The notes under the pieces were generated by a model. The model was not told the origin of the DNA, ran no database searches, and saw only the letters and a program-made list of their open reading frames with translations. A program made the position numbers and the translations under genes. DNA of 64,000 nucleotides from Lentinus brumalis (taxonomy: Eukaryota > Basidiomycota > Agaricomycetes > Polyporales > Polyporaceae), in assembly GCA_001792895.1 (NCBI GenBank), contig MARA01000001.1, positions 1,178,001 through 1,242,000 on the forward strand. Direction: 5' to 3'. This document shows positions 19,544 to 30,857 of the stretch, piece by piece. Position 1 is the first letter of the stretch; each line of letters starts with the position of its first letter.

Positions 19544-19548
19544 GCGCG
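19544..19548. repeat. Target-site duplication of the LTR element (right copy)
   Basis: GCGCG, matching 9768-9772. Together they place the empty site about 160 bp upstream of the split gene's ATG and about 240 bp past the stop of the gene at 19788. Confidence 0.85.
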
Positions 19549-19787
19549 TCTCATTTGGAGCGCGTCGTCGCGACTCGCGACACGTACGCGCGCGTCACTG
19601 GCAAGCCTGCAACACAAGGAGGTGACCACGCTGCATACGACATATTTGTTATTGGTACAGGCTGACGGTTTCTCATGTTATACATATATACATACAATGA
19701 TCGATCAATGAGGTGTAGACCAAGTAACTGGAGAAGATGATACCAAAGAATGTCCAAAGCGCGATAGCATGCCGACGTTGAAAGACA

Positions 19788-22165
19788 CTACGCAGCCAAC
19801 GGCTGCCCTCGCCGCGCCCGACGTTCCTGCCAGGTCGAGCGGCGTTCCATTCTACGCTCGCGCCGCGCCTCGCGCCATTCGTGCCGGACCCTGAAAGACT
19901 CCTCGCGCCGGACACGGGCGTTCTCCCGCAAAGCCTGTGCATTCTCCCGAGCCATCGCCACCCGTCCTCGTACCTGGTCGCTGACAGACGACAGAAGCCG
20001 CTTGCCAGCCTCCCGCAGTTCCTTCGCACGGGTCTTCGCACGCTCGTGGCGGGCTCGAATGTTCTCGCGGACAACCTGCACAGTCGCCTTAGACTGCTTC
20101 CAGACCTCCTCGGTCTGTCTGCTGATCGCCCAAGACAGCTCGTCCAGGGCATCTAGGATTTCTTGTATGTCCTTATGCGTCTGCGCGAACACCGTCCGCA
20201 TGTCGAGGTACTCGGTCAAGGCTCCAGCCAGGCGAGTGCTAAGCGCGTATAGGGAGCCGTCCTCCATTGCACGAGCCTTGCCTTTGTCCTTCGCCGAGGC
20301 GGTAGAGCCGATGACGGGCAAAGCATCGCCCTTAGAGTACACATGGTTCACGAGCGCGGGCGTAGGCGGTGTCGGGCGGAGCATGATATCCGTGGTCGGT
20401 TCAAATTTATCGGGCCAGGTAATCAAGCCACAACCGCACGAGCACTCCGACGGAGCACCACTCTGTGCAGCGCCCTCGACGGGCGCCGCGGTGGGAGAGG
20501 GGACGGCCTTCATAGCGACCGATGACGAGGACGCCACCGCAAACGGACTGATGGCCGCAAGAGCGAGCTCCTTGAAAGAAGAAGGGATCAGAGCCATATT
20601 GGACGGTGTGGTCGCAGGTGCGGGATCAGAGGCGTTGACTACCGGGCTAGGAGCGGGGCGTGCGATGGTATCGATCGTGGGAGATGCGCGACGACCTCCG
20701 GAGAGAGGCATCGACCCGTTCACGAGATATCCGAGAACGATGGACAGGATAGCGAATCTAACAGAACTTGTCAGACTTTTCATTCGAGTAACCGGAAAGG
20801 AGACTCACAAGGTAAACGCATGACGGGAGGCGAGGTGGTAGCCCGACGATTGTTCCGTCCAGGGAAGCAGAGGTCTCAAGGCACGTGAGACCTTGCTAGG
20901 AGACGCACGAGCGATCTCCTCCTCCTCGATGACCGACGACTTGCTGAAGGATAAAGCCGAAGATACAAGCTTCCCCTTGGGTAGTCCCATCGCCTCCCAT
21001 TGATGCTCAGCATCGAGCAAGCGGTCGATGGGTGCGAGGGCATCGTCGTCCTCATCATCGGACTCTTCTGGGTTGAGAATTGGGAGGTAGAGCGTATGCT
21101 CAGGCACTGCAGCGATGGGAGATGGGAGGAAGACGACAGCTAAGGAAGGCCGATCTGACACAGAGAGAATACTCGACTGTGATACGTTGTAGTCAGATTC
21201 TCATGACAAAAGAAGAAGTGACCTACCTCGTTCCCACTGAATACAAACCCGGTGCGGTCGATGATGGAGATAATGCAATGCGTCTCGCGCCCCCCGCTCA
21301 GGAGCATACGGATGTTCTGTGGCACTTCGATCTGCGAGAGCGACGAGAAGCCGCACTGCGTGGCGGCCATGAGCTTCTCAAGGACTCGGTGCACAACACG
21401 ATGCTTGATCGCCGAAGATGCGCCGTAGAGGACGATGTAGAAGTCAATTGCGGCAGTGGAAGGGATCTCCGTGCTTGCCTTGGCGTCACCCTCCACGATC
21501 GCGGGCGTGGTCATCGAACCCGGATCCGCAGTGGTGAGCGCCGTGTCGTCCTCACTCGCAGCGTCTGCGGCTTGGGTCTCCCGGGCCGAGTGAGTCATGT
21601 CGGCCGTGATGTCCTCGTACGAGGGACTGAGGGAGTGGATAACAGGGCTTGAGCTTGTAAGAGGATCAGGGAAGGACAGACGCAGATCTCGCGAGTGCAC
21701 AACGGACGTCTGCACGGACGCATTGAGCGAGTTCGAGCGAGACGTGCTGAGAGTGCTGACCATGCTCTGGTCGAGGGCATCCTTGACTCTCTGCTCTTCC
21801 TCCGGATCTTCGAGAGCGGTATGTCGAGCGATGGCAGCCTCGGACAATGCGACCGCTCTCAACGAGAAAGACTGCTGTGAGACGTGGAGGGTAGGATCAC
21901 TGGTACCTGCTTCGGGAGGTGGGGAAGGTCCTTCGTCCGAACTGTCCTCGACGATCCCTTCCCACCCGTGAACGTCACCCTCGCGAGAGCTGGCCAAGCT
22001 TGCGAGCGAACGGCGCGATGGTGGACGATAGTCCTCCTGATCACTGGCATCGGAGTCGGCAAATGAGTCGTTGTCTTCAGAAGCCGCCCTGCTGCTGATG
22101 TCGAGCCAGTCAGAGTCGGACAGACTCTCGGCCTCGGAGAGGTTGTTGAGGTCGTTGACGTCCAT
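19788..22165 (-). CDS. Conserved basidiomycete single-pass membrane protein, unknown function
   Basis: Three exons. Exon 1 starts at 22165 (MDVNDLNNLSEAESLSDSDW) and is acidic and Ser-rich up to about residue 230. A globular section follows (AIDFYIVLYGASSAIKHRVV...ISIIDRTGFVFSGNE). Exon 2 is joined through an acceptor near 21168 (SSILSVSDRPSLAVVFLPSP). The 21,168 join is the one that keeps the frame; the next AG would bring a stop. Exon 3 starts about 20763 and supplies one membrane segment (FAILSIVLGYLVNG). A Ser/Ala/Pro linker with a short Cys cluster (CSCGC) and a long, strongly basic, probably coiled-coil C-terminus (RVRHEWREARRERRMERRS) follow. I remember similar acidic N-terminal openings from other mushroom hypothetical proteins, but no function. 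The topology suggests an organelle-membrane anchor. Confidence 0.7.
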
Positions 22166-22951
22166 GACGGAAACGAAGTGGTGGAAGCAAAGAGTCGCCC
22201 CCGAAAGGAGGAATGCAGTTGAAGGAACGTAGTATAGGGACGGTCGCTTATATACCGCCGGTGCCGGCCAGTTTACGACTGTTTGCCAAAAATGGGTCGA
22301 ACGCTATCTTATCGGCGGTATTGACCTCCTTTCAATGTTCCGCCATGCTCACTGGCTTCGCAACAACCTCTTTCAGAACGTAGCCATGCAATCGCGGGCT
22401 CTCAAGGCTTCAACGGACGTTTGGGAAGCCCAAGCCGACAAAGACAGTGCGCAGACCTGCACTGAGCATGTACAGGAGGAGGACAGCCCGTGCCCGCATG
22501 ACTGCGTGCTATCATAGTACTTTGATGTCGCTATAATCTCGTGGCATCCGCTCAATACACAGGCCATGTTCTACACGCGTTCGGCTCCCCGTTACTATCG
22601 ATCCCGCTGCGCGAAGTGCGTCGCTGCTCTAGTCATGGGAAGACGATACACGGCAATCCACCGCTATTGCAAATCGATACAGCTCGCTGCAGGCGTGTTT
22701 GATTGAGCATCCTCCACGTTACTTATACTTTGTACGGCATTGCGCACCGACGTGGATGAGATGAAGGACGTGCACACGGCACGTTGCAGAGTCACAACTT
22801 CAAGGCGGGCCTTGAGATGAGCGCGTTTATCTGAGATCTTATCTTATCTGATAACATCGAGCTGCTTCCGTGATCCTTCGCAGGGTGACCTCACCTGTTC
22901 CCGAGTCAACATGTCCTCCCTTGCTCTTGACCACGTCCTGCACCCTGGAGG
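22166..22951. promoter_or_regulatory. Divergent intergenic region without recognisable gene
   Basis: 786 bp between divergent starts. It includes a TATATA-like stretch near 22250 upstream of the minus gene and repeated CTTATC/GATAAG motifs (22305-22315 and 22835-22855), which resemble GATA-factor sites. The small ORFs here lack any protein-like features. Confidence 0.45.
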
Positions 22952-24686
22952 ATGCTCACAAGCCTACCTGATGACATCCTACTCTGCATCTTACACTTTC
23001 TTGATATTCGAAACCTTCTAACATTGCGAAAGGTCTGTCTATCACAACACTCACCTCACCGCCCGTGTAGTATCGCGTGATCACTGACAACAAATATAAT
23101 GGGTCCCCTGCACAGACATGTCGGGCGCTGCATGCCTTCGGAGGCAGCGACTATGTCTGGCATCGTGTTGTCTCAAAGCTTTCCATACCGCTCGATTTGC
23201 CAGCAAACACACCTCCTACCTCGCTTCATAGCGAGGAGTTGCAGCCGCTCGTGTTGAAGGCTCTGAAGCTGGACGAGAATTGGCAACGGCCCCAAACACG
23301 CGTGTGCCGATTCCGCGCACTGATTGACGACCGATGTGGCCAGTATGTCGACCAGATGCAGTTCCTTCCCGGCGGAAAGTGGCTCTGGACGGCTCAGCGC
23401 ATCCTCAAGAGAGAGTCCTGGTACACGCGCATGTCCCTGTGGTCTCTTGATCATGCCGATAGCACGCGTCGAGTATGGTCTACGGAGACCTGCGGGATAT
23501 ACCGGAGCTGTACCGTCATTCAAAACCCTGACGGCGAATCGGCCAAGTTGGTCGTCGGGGTATGTGACCATCGAGAGTAAGTCATCGCCGACTGGCTAAC
23601 GGTCGTATCGCTGATCACCATCTTCGCACATAGAGTCATTGAAGTGCACGACATTTCTTTGCGAGATATCGTTACTAGCGCTCAATATCCCGTCTTCCCC
23701 ACTTATCCGGCCGTTCCTCCGACAAATTCCAGGCAGATACACATCGTCCCGCACCCCGAAGCACCCCACCTACGCCCCATCATCCACGAAATTGCCGCGC
23801 ATGACAGGTTGTTGGTCGTCACCATATTCGCCCTTGACACTGGCGGCGGTGCCGGGTCTCTGCAGATTCTATTCGCCGACCCGGAGACCGGCTCGACGAA
23901 GTGGGTCGATCCTACATTTGCACAGGTATGTGCCGGCTGAATAAGCGTCTGGTACTGCCACTCATGTTATATCAAGCCCTTCTCTTTCATGTGGGTCCGT
24001 ATCTGGGAGGACTACCTGTTTCTTATTGGGGAAGTTCAAAGCGTTACTCCTGGGGAGATGCGCGAAGAGTTCGTCATCCGAGTCTACAGGATGCCAGACC
24101 CTTTCCCCCGACTCCCAGTCGAACACCAAGTCCTCCTGCAGTCGTACCGTCAGTCGCGGTTGACCCGTCACACGTCGAGTACGCGTATACTTCCCTCGGA
24201 GACATGCTCGCCGAATTCAAGGGACCGCGGACCATTGCCGTTCCCGGTCATCATATCGCTCATGTCTCCTTGACCACTTCGGCCCCCAGTCTCGCTGCTA
24301 TCATGTTCTACCACTCCGTCCACCCTCACTGCGCGCAACTGCTCCGCTTCTCGTTTGATGTCTCCGACGATACCGTGAAGCTTTCGAGCTTGTCGTCGAA
24401 GGACTTCACGATCGGGAACGAGGCATCTGCCCAGCTTGCGCAGGTCGGAGCGCAAGGTGTCCGTGCGGTCTGGTTGGAGCACAACTGGGAGACGCAGCTG
24501 AATCGGGTGATGAAGCTCGCGTACGACCCGGCGACCGGAGAAGCGAAGGTGGGGATGCTCATTCCCCCGGACCCGGAGCTCCCGTTCACGCCTAATATGT
24601 GCCATTCACTGGCCTTGGATGAAGTCTCTGGTCGGCTTTGCTTGGGAATGTACGATGGTGATGTGTATCTGCTGGATTTTGTATAA
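22952..24686 (+). CDS. F-box protein
   Basis: Exon 1 (22952-23032) encodes MLTSLPDDILLCILHFLDIR followed by NLLTLRK, a clear F-box opening; the box continues across the first intron (23033-23070). Later exons (23071-23576, 23634-23925, from 23977) encode a probable beta-rich substrate-binding part: FLPGGKWLWTAQ, SLWSLDHADSTRRVW, VICHDHRE-type strands and a C-terminal LALDEVSGRLCLGMYDGDVYL, reminiscent of beta-propeller blades. F-box proteins link Skp1 and a cullin-1 ligase to substrates. The short first exon was chosen because its ATG immediately precedes the box and the intron is in phase. The frame changes between about 24090 and 24165, where an intron or shift could not be placed with certainty. 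Stop at 24684. Confidence 0.75.
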
Positions 24687-25189
24687 TACCCCCTCTCCGA
24701 GGACTACACTGTAGTATCCTGAGTTTCTTCGGATATATACCCTGCTTAATCGCTCTCACTGAAAGAAAACGCTTGTATGACGGGTGGATCGTGACCTACA
24801 TACGACTCGGGCATGAGGCAGAGCAGCGCCTCACAGGGCACCTTTGCAGACGTTAGACTCAATCAGCACTACCGATACCACAACCTATATGACACACCTG
24901 TCATTGCACATAGATAAACGTCTCTGTATCATGCACATACACACACAAGGTTCCAAGACTTCGATCCGTTCAGAGACACGGTCGCGAATGAACGAAGCCA
25001 ACAGCCACCTCCGACTCGGAATAGTGGAGCCGACAAGAATGAAACAAATACTGCAGAGACATCTGGGCACAAGATTCCAGACAGCTGAGCGCAATTAGGC
25101 TACTTCGAAGGGCAGTAGCATCACCGTCGACAATCGGTAATGCACCCCCGACATTGATCGTTGACGGACCTCGGCATTACCATTAACAA
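24687..25189. other. Gene-free region
   Basis: About 500 bp between the F-box stop and the decayed kinase; presumed 3' UTR and spacer. No ORF with protein-like composition on either strand. Confidence 0.5.
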
Positions 25190-26040
25190 TCACTGACACA
25201 TTGACAAACCCTCAGCGAACCAAGGGTTGGCGAGCATCTTCTTCATTGATGGTCTTGATGCGCTGTCCAGAGCAAGCATATGACGCAGCAACGGGATGAG
25301 TCGGTCCACGTCAGGACGGTCGAAGTGTGGATTCTGTTGCATGTTTCGATCGCATACTAGTGCCCGAGTATCTGCATGATATAGAAGATGTCAGCTGCAG
25401 CGAAGCCTGGGGGCATGGCGCAGCCGACGTTGCCAATGTGAAGATCTGTCTGAGATGGTGAGTGCCAGATTGCGGCTTTTGTGGCAAGGGGGCTACCGAC
25501 CGCCATGGACAAAGCCACATCGGGGTAAGTGCGCGAGTCCTCGTGCCAGGCCGACGATGATATCTCTTTTCGCGATGATAGGGTGGTGGAGCAGATGTAC
25601 GGCCGGCATGATGACGTCTGTAACGTGAACCGCGTGAGTACCGTTTGGGCCCTGGATGGTGAAGTCGTCGAGTAGAGGCAGTATGTGCTTGGACCACACC
25701 GTGCTGGGGGATGTTGCACTCAGCACTGGACTTGACAGCGCGCGCCTTGCGCTCTGCGGCAGAGAAGCAGTGTGCGGAGTAGATCTTCAGCGATACCAGC
25801 ACCTGACAGGAGGGTTCAAAAGCAGATCCTGAGCGACCAGCACCGCGAAGGACGCAAATTTAGGAGGCTCACTCGAGGTGCTCTAGCATCGGAGCTAGCC
25901 AAACCGTCGCCTCTCCCCCATGAACCAACTTCTGAAGTACGCGATACCCGTAGGCAGTTTCGAAGAGCGGTTTTGAACGCCTGGGGAATTAGGACATATG
26001 CTGTCTCCGACGATGACAGGGTGGAAGTACCTAGGACGAT
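25190..26040 (-). pseudogene. Decayed SRPK-like protein kinase
   Basis: Pieces of a Ser/Thr kinase appear in order on the minus strand but in different frames. They are YFHPVIVGDS (about 26030), the glycine-rich loop YRVLQKLVHGGEATVWLAP (about 25890-25945), the ATP-lysine strand VLVSLKIYSAH (25802), ILPLLDDFTIQGPNGTH, and the catalytic loop CGFVHGDLHIGNVG spliced across 25440-25500. Last comes the kinase C-terminus ALDSASRPSMKKMLANPWFAEG with a stop at 25190. The opening GYHPV-like motif and 'GPNGTH' strand resemble fungal SR-protein kinases. The activation segment and most of the C-lobe are missing between about 25365 and 25345, and several frame changes cannot be explained by introns, so this is a relic. 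It has no catalytic core and cannot be active. Confidence 0.65.
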
Positions 26041-26675
26041 AGAACTTGGTGGATTCTTTCCCAGAATCCGCTAGTGGCTAGTAGAAGAATCTCACTGGAG
26101 GGATATTGGCCATCGTGTTATTATGTTGCATCGGATCCGTCCCAAGGGCTGCAGTGGACATCGGAGACTAAGAGTAGTCTGCACAGCGCGCGCCACCTCA
26201 TCCGTCATCAATGTAAGTTACAGTCTGTGTCGCGTCGACGCGCGTCGACGAGTCGGTCCACGTCGCCGGCCGTCTTAGTGGAGGAGTAGTTGAGCAGGCA
26301 AGTACAGTTCAGGTCAAGTTCAGATACTTAACCACTTGGCGCGGTGCAGCACGTGCGCGTTTGCCTGCTAAACTTGAGCGCTTGAGGGGTTCAGTCCTAT
26401 ACTCGTACTTTGCCTTCCTGACTCGACGCACTCGAACTTCGTCCACTTCCTCGTCCATTCGACCACCGGCAGCAACGTCTGCACATTGACATTGAGGCCT
26501 GAGGTCCAGCGCTCCAGTTCGATCTAGTCGCACGTGGCCGTAAAAGATTGAGATAATCCGAATCGACTTTGCGGTCGTGGCGTAATCGACTCGAGTCCGA
26601 GGACGGAGGACCAAGCTGAGACCACACCACTCTTTCCGACCTCCTTGTCGTGTCCGGCATCCACCACTACCCACG
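26041..26675. other. Gene-free region upstream of exportin-T
   Basis: About 630 bp. It includes a GCGTCGACGCGCGTCGACG near-repeat at 26230-26250. The start of the kinase relic and the exportin promoter must lie here. The minus-strand frame at 26309-26953 overlaps the exportin start and looks like a shadow. Confidence 0.45.
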
Positions 26676-29600
26676 ATGGACCAGGAGCTCAGCCAGTTCG
26701 TCCAGGCCATCTTGATTGCATCCGATCCCTCCCAGAGTTCTCTCCACCAACAAGCCCTCGAGTACCTCTCTGCAGTCCAGCAAAATCCGGCCACTTGGCG
26801 GCTCGCTCTTGCGGTTTTTGTGGAGGCAGACAGTGGCAGGAGGAAACATCCTGCGCAAGTCCGTTTTTTTGCATTGAGGGTGCTGGATGACTTCTTGGAC
26901 AACCGGTGAGTGCGGCTGAGCTCCTCGGAACGCACGAGACGGGGTTTGACCACATACTGTGCCCAAGTTTTGAGCCACTAGATGACGATACGTTCCAAAC
27001 ACTACAACAATCATTGCTCAACTATATCCAGTCCGAGTATCTATTCGGACCTGCGGAGTCGGAAGCCTCGTGTGAGTCCATACGCGTCCTGTGTGCGACC
27101 TCACCTCTCACCCTCCCTGCTACAGTCTTGCGCAACAAGTTCGCGCACACACTCACTCTGTTCTTCCTGTGCACATACATCGACAAGTGGCCGTCGTTCT
27201 TCACGGATTTCTTCGCGCTCATCCACCCGCCCGAATCCACCTCGTCCACCACGTTCAATCCTCACGTCTCCCTCCTTCTCTTCCATCTTGTCCTCGAGAT
27301 ATCGGGCGAGGTCGCAGATCAAGTGATCAAGGCTGCGCGACAATTCAGTGCTGCTCGCCACGCCCGCGACGGTCGTGTGCGCGATGCCGTGCGCGAACGG
27401 GACGCGGCTCGGATCAACGAAGCGGTCCTCACCATTGTCGCGGACGGCGTGGAGCGCATGGGACGGCTGAGGAAAGCTGACGCTGGCTCGGTATCGGAAC
27501 GAGATCTGGATTCCGCCATCGAGGTTGTGGACTGGGGCATCCGCACGTTCGCGTCTTATGTAGGCTGGATCGACATCAACTTGACGGTCACGCGCGATAC
27601 GGTCCCATTGCTCTTCACCCTCCTCTCTGACCAGTCGCTGCCTATCCGCCTGGCTACGGCACACGCGCTGACTCGCATTGTCGCGAAAGGGCTCAAGGAG
27701 CCCGTAGACAAGTTGCAGTTGATCAAGGTCTTGTCGCTCGGACAAGTCTTGGAGGCACTAGAAGAGCGGACGCGCATGGAGCAAAGGACACGCGGTTCTG
27801 ATACCGATGAGGGCGAGGAGTCCTACCGGGAGGCTCTCGGTAAGCTACTCAACATCCTAGGTCTAGAATTGTGCAAGTTGACCGATGTGAGTGCTCCATC
27901 CCCGCCGCACACTGTTTCTGGTTGCTCATCCGTTGATGATGTATTGTAGGATTGTCCGGACCAAAGCGTTCGCGAAGAAGCTGCCCAGCTGCTGGGTCAA
28001 ATCCTTCCAGTCATGCTGCGAATCTTGGCGGACGAGTACGACGACACGTGTTCGACGGTATTCCCGCTATTACAGACCATTCTACTCAGCGTGAGTTAGG
28101 TGTTGTCGTGATGCTGTCTGTTATTGACCGCCAGCCTCAGTACAAGCGACAACGAAAATCGTCCACAGAGCCGCTAGAGCTCTCGAAACGATCCTTCCTA
28201 TCCTCCCTACTCACCGTTATTTTGGAGAAGCTGAAGTGGGATGAAGAAGCCGACCCGAAGACATGGATGAGGACGATAAGGCAGATTTCGAGGAGCTGCG
28301 CAAGGTACTAGGCTCACTTCTGCGGTGGACGGTGTGCTGACACGTTCTGTAGGAGCTTAGGACGTTTATGGACTCGATTCTAATCATCGATCCGGATCTG
28401 GTGACCGAGTCAGTGAGGACGCTAGCTCTGAACACCCTCAATGCATACCAGAACGGGGTCACCCTCAAGTGGAACGACGCTGAGCTCGCTGTCTATCTAG
28501 TCTATATCTTTGGCGAGATCAACAAATGTAGGTGTGACCTGTCTGTGTCCTCCGAGACGATATCTGACAGCTATCACCAGCTGGAGGGAAGGGACGCGCT
28601 GCGTTCTGCCAGGCGCCTGCGGTCGATAAGGAAAAGCGCAAGGAGGCAGACTACTCAGAATACCCCCTCACTAGCCATGGCGAGATGCTGTATGCTCTCG
28701 TACAATCTGGCATTTCCACATACCCACACAAAACAGTCGACATGCAGTTCTTCGAGACAGTGGCGCGCTACGGTGATTTCTTCAAGGTCAGGAAAGAGTG
28801 CATCATGCCTACTCTCCAAGCTATGCTCGACGTGCGGTACGTCTCGGCAGCCCTCTTCTCATCGCATGCGCTGACTACGGCGCGAACAGGGGACTACGCA
28901 GTCCGGAATCCAGCACACGATCCCGCATGTATTACCTTTTCTACCGCTTCATTCGAGAAGACCGCAACGAGATCTCGCCCGAGCTCGCTGTCTCGCTGCT
29001 CGAAGGTTTCCGAGATCTTCTCGTCATCCAGGTCGAGCTCCCAGAACTCGAGAACACCGAGCCGCAAGAAATCCTCCACGAGGCCGTGACTGCTCCGAGT
29101 ATATTCGATTCGCAGCTGTACCTCTTCGAGGCTGCGGGCACGCTTGTCTCGCTCCTGCACAAAACCCCCGAACAGGCGGCTGCCCTTCTACTCTCTGTTG
29201 TTCGCCCTTTACTGGACGAGCTCTCAGCGGGTCTCCAGGCGGTGAAGGGGCCAGACGACATCCTACCGATCCTGAAGGTGCATCATGTTATTATGGCGCT
29301 TGGTAACATTGCGAAGGGCTTCCCGGAGTACCCGAATCCTGTACCGGAAGGTTACGTTGCTCCGCCACTCGATGTGTTTAGAGAGGTGGGCCAAGCGATC
29401 CTTGTTTGCCTCGAAGCCATGAACGTCTTCAGGGTTGTCCGAGACGCGGTGCGTGATCCTCAGTCATCTTCAGTATGCATCTTCATCTCCTGAACAACTT
29501 CCACCACAGACACGCTTCGCCTTTGCGCGGATCCTTGCCACGACAGGATCGGCTGTCGCCCCACTCATCCCGACGCTCATGGCGAACCTTCTCGCGCACT

Positions 29601-30423
29601 TCGAACCGACAGAGCTGATCGACTTCATGAACTTCATTGGGTTGTCGATTCACAAGCTTCAGGAGGACATGCTCGACGTTCTCGACCAGCTCATCGGGCC
29701 GTTGAGCGCACATATCAATGGCATCCTCGCGCAACCCGTCACGGGTACCGATGATCAAGTCACCCATGTCGACACGAAGCGGGCCTACATCGGCCTCCTG
29801 ATCAGCATTATATCCTCCAAATTACATACTGTCTTCATCTCGGATAGTAAGCTTATGTCTGGTATCATACGTGCGCCCCAGTATTGACGGCAGGATCGCA
29901 GGAAACAAGGGCCAGCTCGAAGGCCTGTTGGAGAGCATGTTGCGCCTTGCGGAAGATCCGTCAGATCCTTCGAGCGAGAAGGCTGCTTTCTCGTTCCTGG
30001 GACGTTGCGTGACTGTTTGGGCGGAGCCTCCAAAGACACCCGGTGGCCAGCAAGTCTTCCCGGGATTCGAGCGATTCGTGTACGAACGCGTGGTGCCGTC
30101 GGCGTTCGCAGTCCTGTCGCTTCCCCAGTTCAACATCAAGGACGGACAGATTGTTGTGGTAGGCCGATTCAGCATGCGTGTTCCTAGGGTTCATCTCACC
30201 GTTTTCGCATCAGGTCCTGCAGGAGATCGCCAACTTCCTCCAAACCGTATCAAAAGCCCGCGGTCAGGAAGCTTTCGACTTCTTCGTCAACGTCTTCCTT
30301 CCTTCCCAGAACTGGCCGCAGCCCACTGCGGTTGAGTTCGCCACGAAGATGCGCGAACTCGATCCCAAAGCCTTCCGAAAATACTTTACGGACTTCGTGC
30401 GTGCCTCCCGCGCAGGTTCATGA
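26676..30423 (+). CDS. LOS1: Exportin-T (tRNA nuclear export receptor)
   Basis: About nine exons encode roughly 1,050 residues of HEAT-repeat protein, the usual size of the family. Exon 1 begins MDQELSQFVQAILIASDPSQ and ends at 26907; exon 2 joins at FEPLDDDTFQTLQQSLLNYI. Family-typical segments are TLFFLCTYIDKWPSFFTDFF (the exportin N-terminal HEAT region), ASYVGWIDINLTVTRDTVPL and IRLATAHALTRIVAKGLKEP. Late exons end with PTAVEFATKMRELDPKAFRK and a stop at 30421. Exportin-T carries mature tRNAs from nucleus to cytoplasm with Ran-GTP. Introns were seen at 26908-26969, about 27888-27949, 28090-28140, about 28310-28354, 28528-28581, 28838-28890, 29448-29509, about 29848-29890 and 30158-30214. 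No broken frames were noticed. Confidence 0.9.
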
Positions 30424-30857
30424 TTCCCAGATCCCGCAGCCTAGTGCCCAACGTATCTTATTGTCCCGCCGTATCCTGCTACGCGTCGTGCATTGTTAGC
30501 TTGCTGTCTACCACTACGTTACTCTCATGCGCACTCGCCATCTACACTGACAATCTTCTGCGACGTCACTGCATTTCAGCTCCTTCAACCGCTCTTTCTT
30601 ACCCACTACCCACATTGTATCCAACACCCCCATTTGTAACCACCATATGTCTTCCTACTACTGTAATCGCTAGTGATACTTACATAGTGCTCGCTAGAAA
30701 CGGGGACGTGAATGGGAGAAGTAAGGCTTCGGCGCTTATAACGTTGTCTTACCGCAGGGGACTCCGAGTTGTGTTCAGCCACCTCAGTGAGCCACCGCGT
30801 CTCTCCCTTGACCTGCTTCTTCTTCGTGCATTTCTTCGTCCGTATCAGGCTGTAGCC
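30424..30857. other. Gene-free region
   Basis: 434 bp between the exportin stop and the cullin start; pyrimidine-rich toward the cullin ATG. Nothing coding seen. Confidence 0.5.

Noticed and set aside
22835..22860. CTTATC/GATAAG cluster as a proven nitrogen-control site
   Set aside because: The motif is short and frequent by chance; without conservation it is only mentioned in the spacer.
26309..26953. Minus-strand frame of 214 codons over the exportin-T start
   Set aside because: Low-complexity Arg/Ser/Trp composition and overlap with the certain exportin exon 1 mark it as a shadow.
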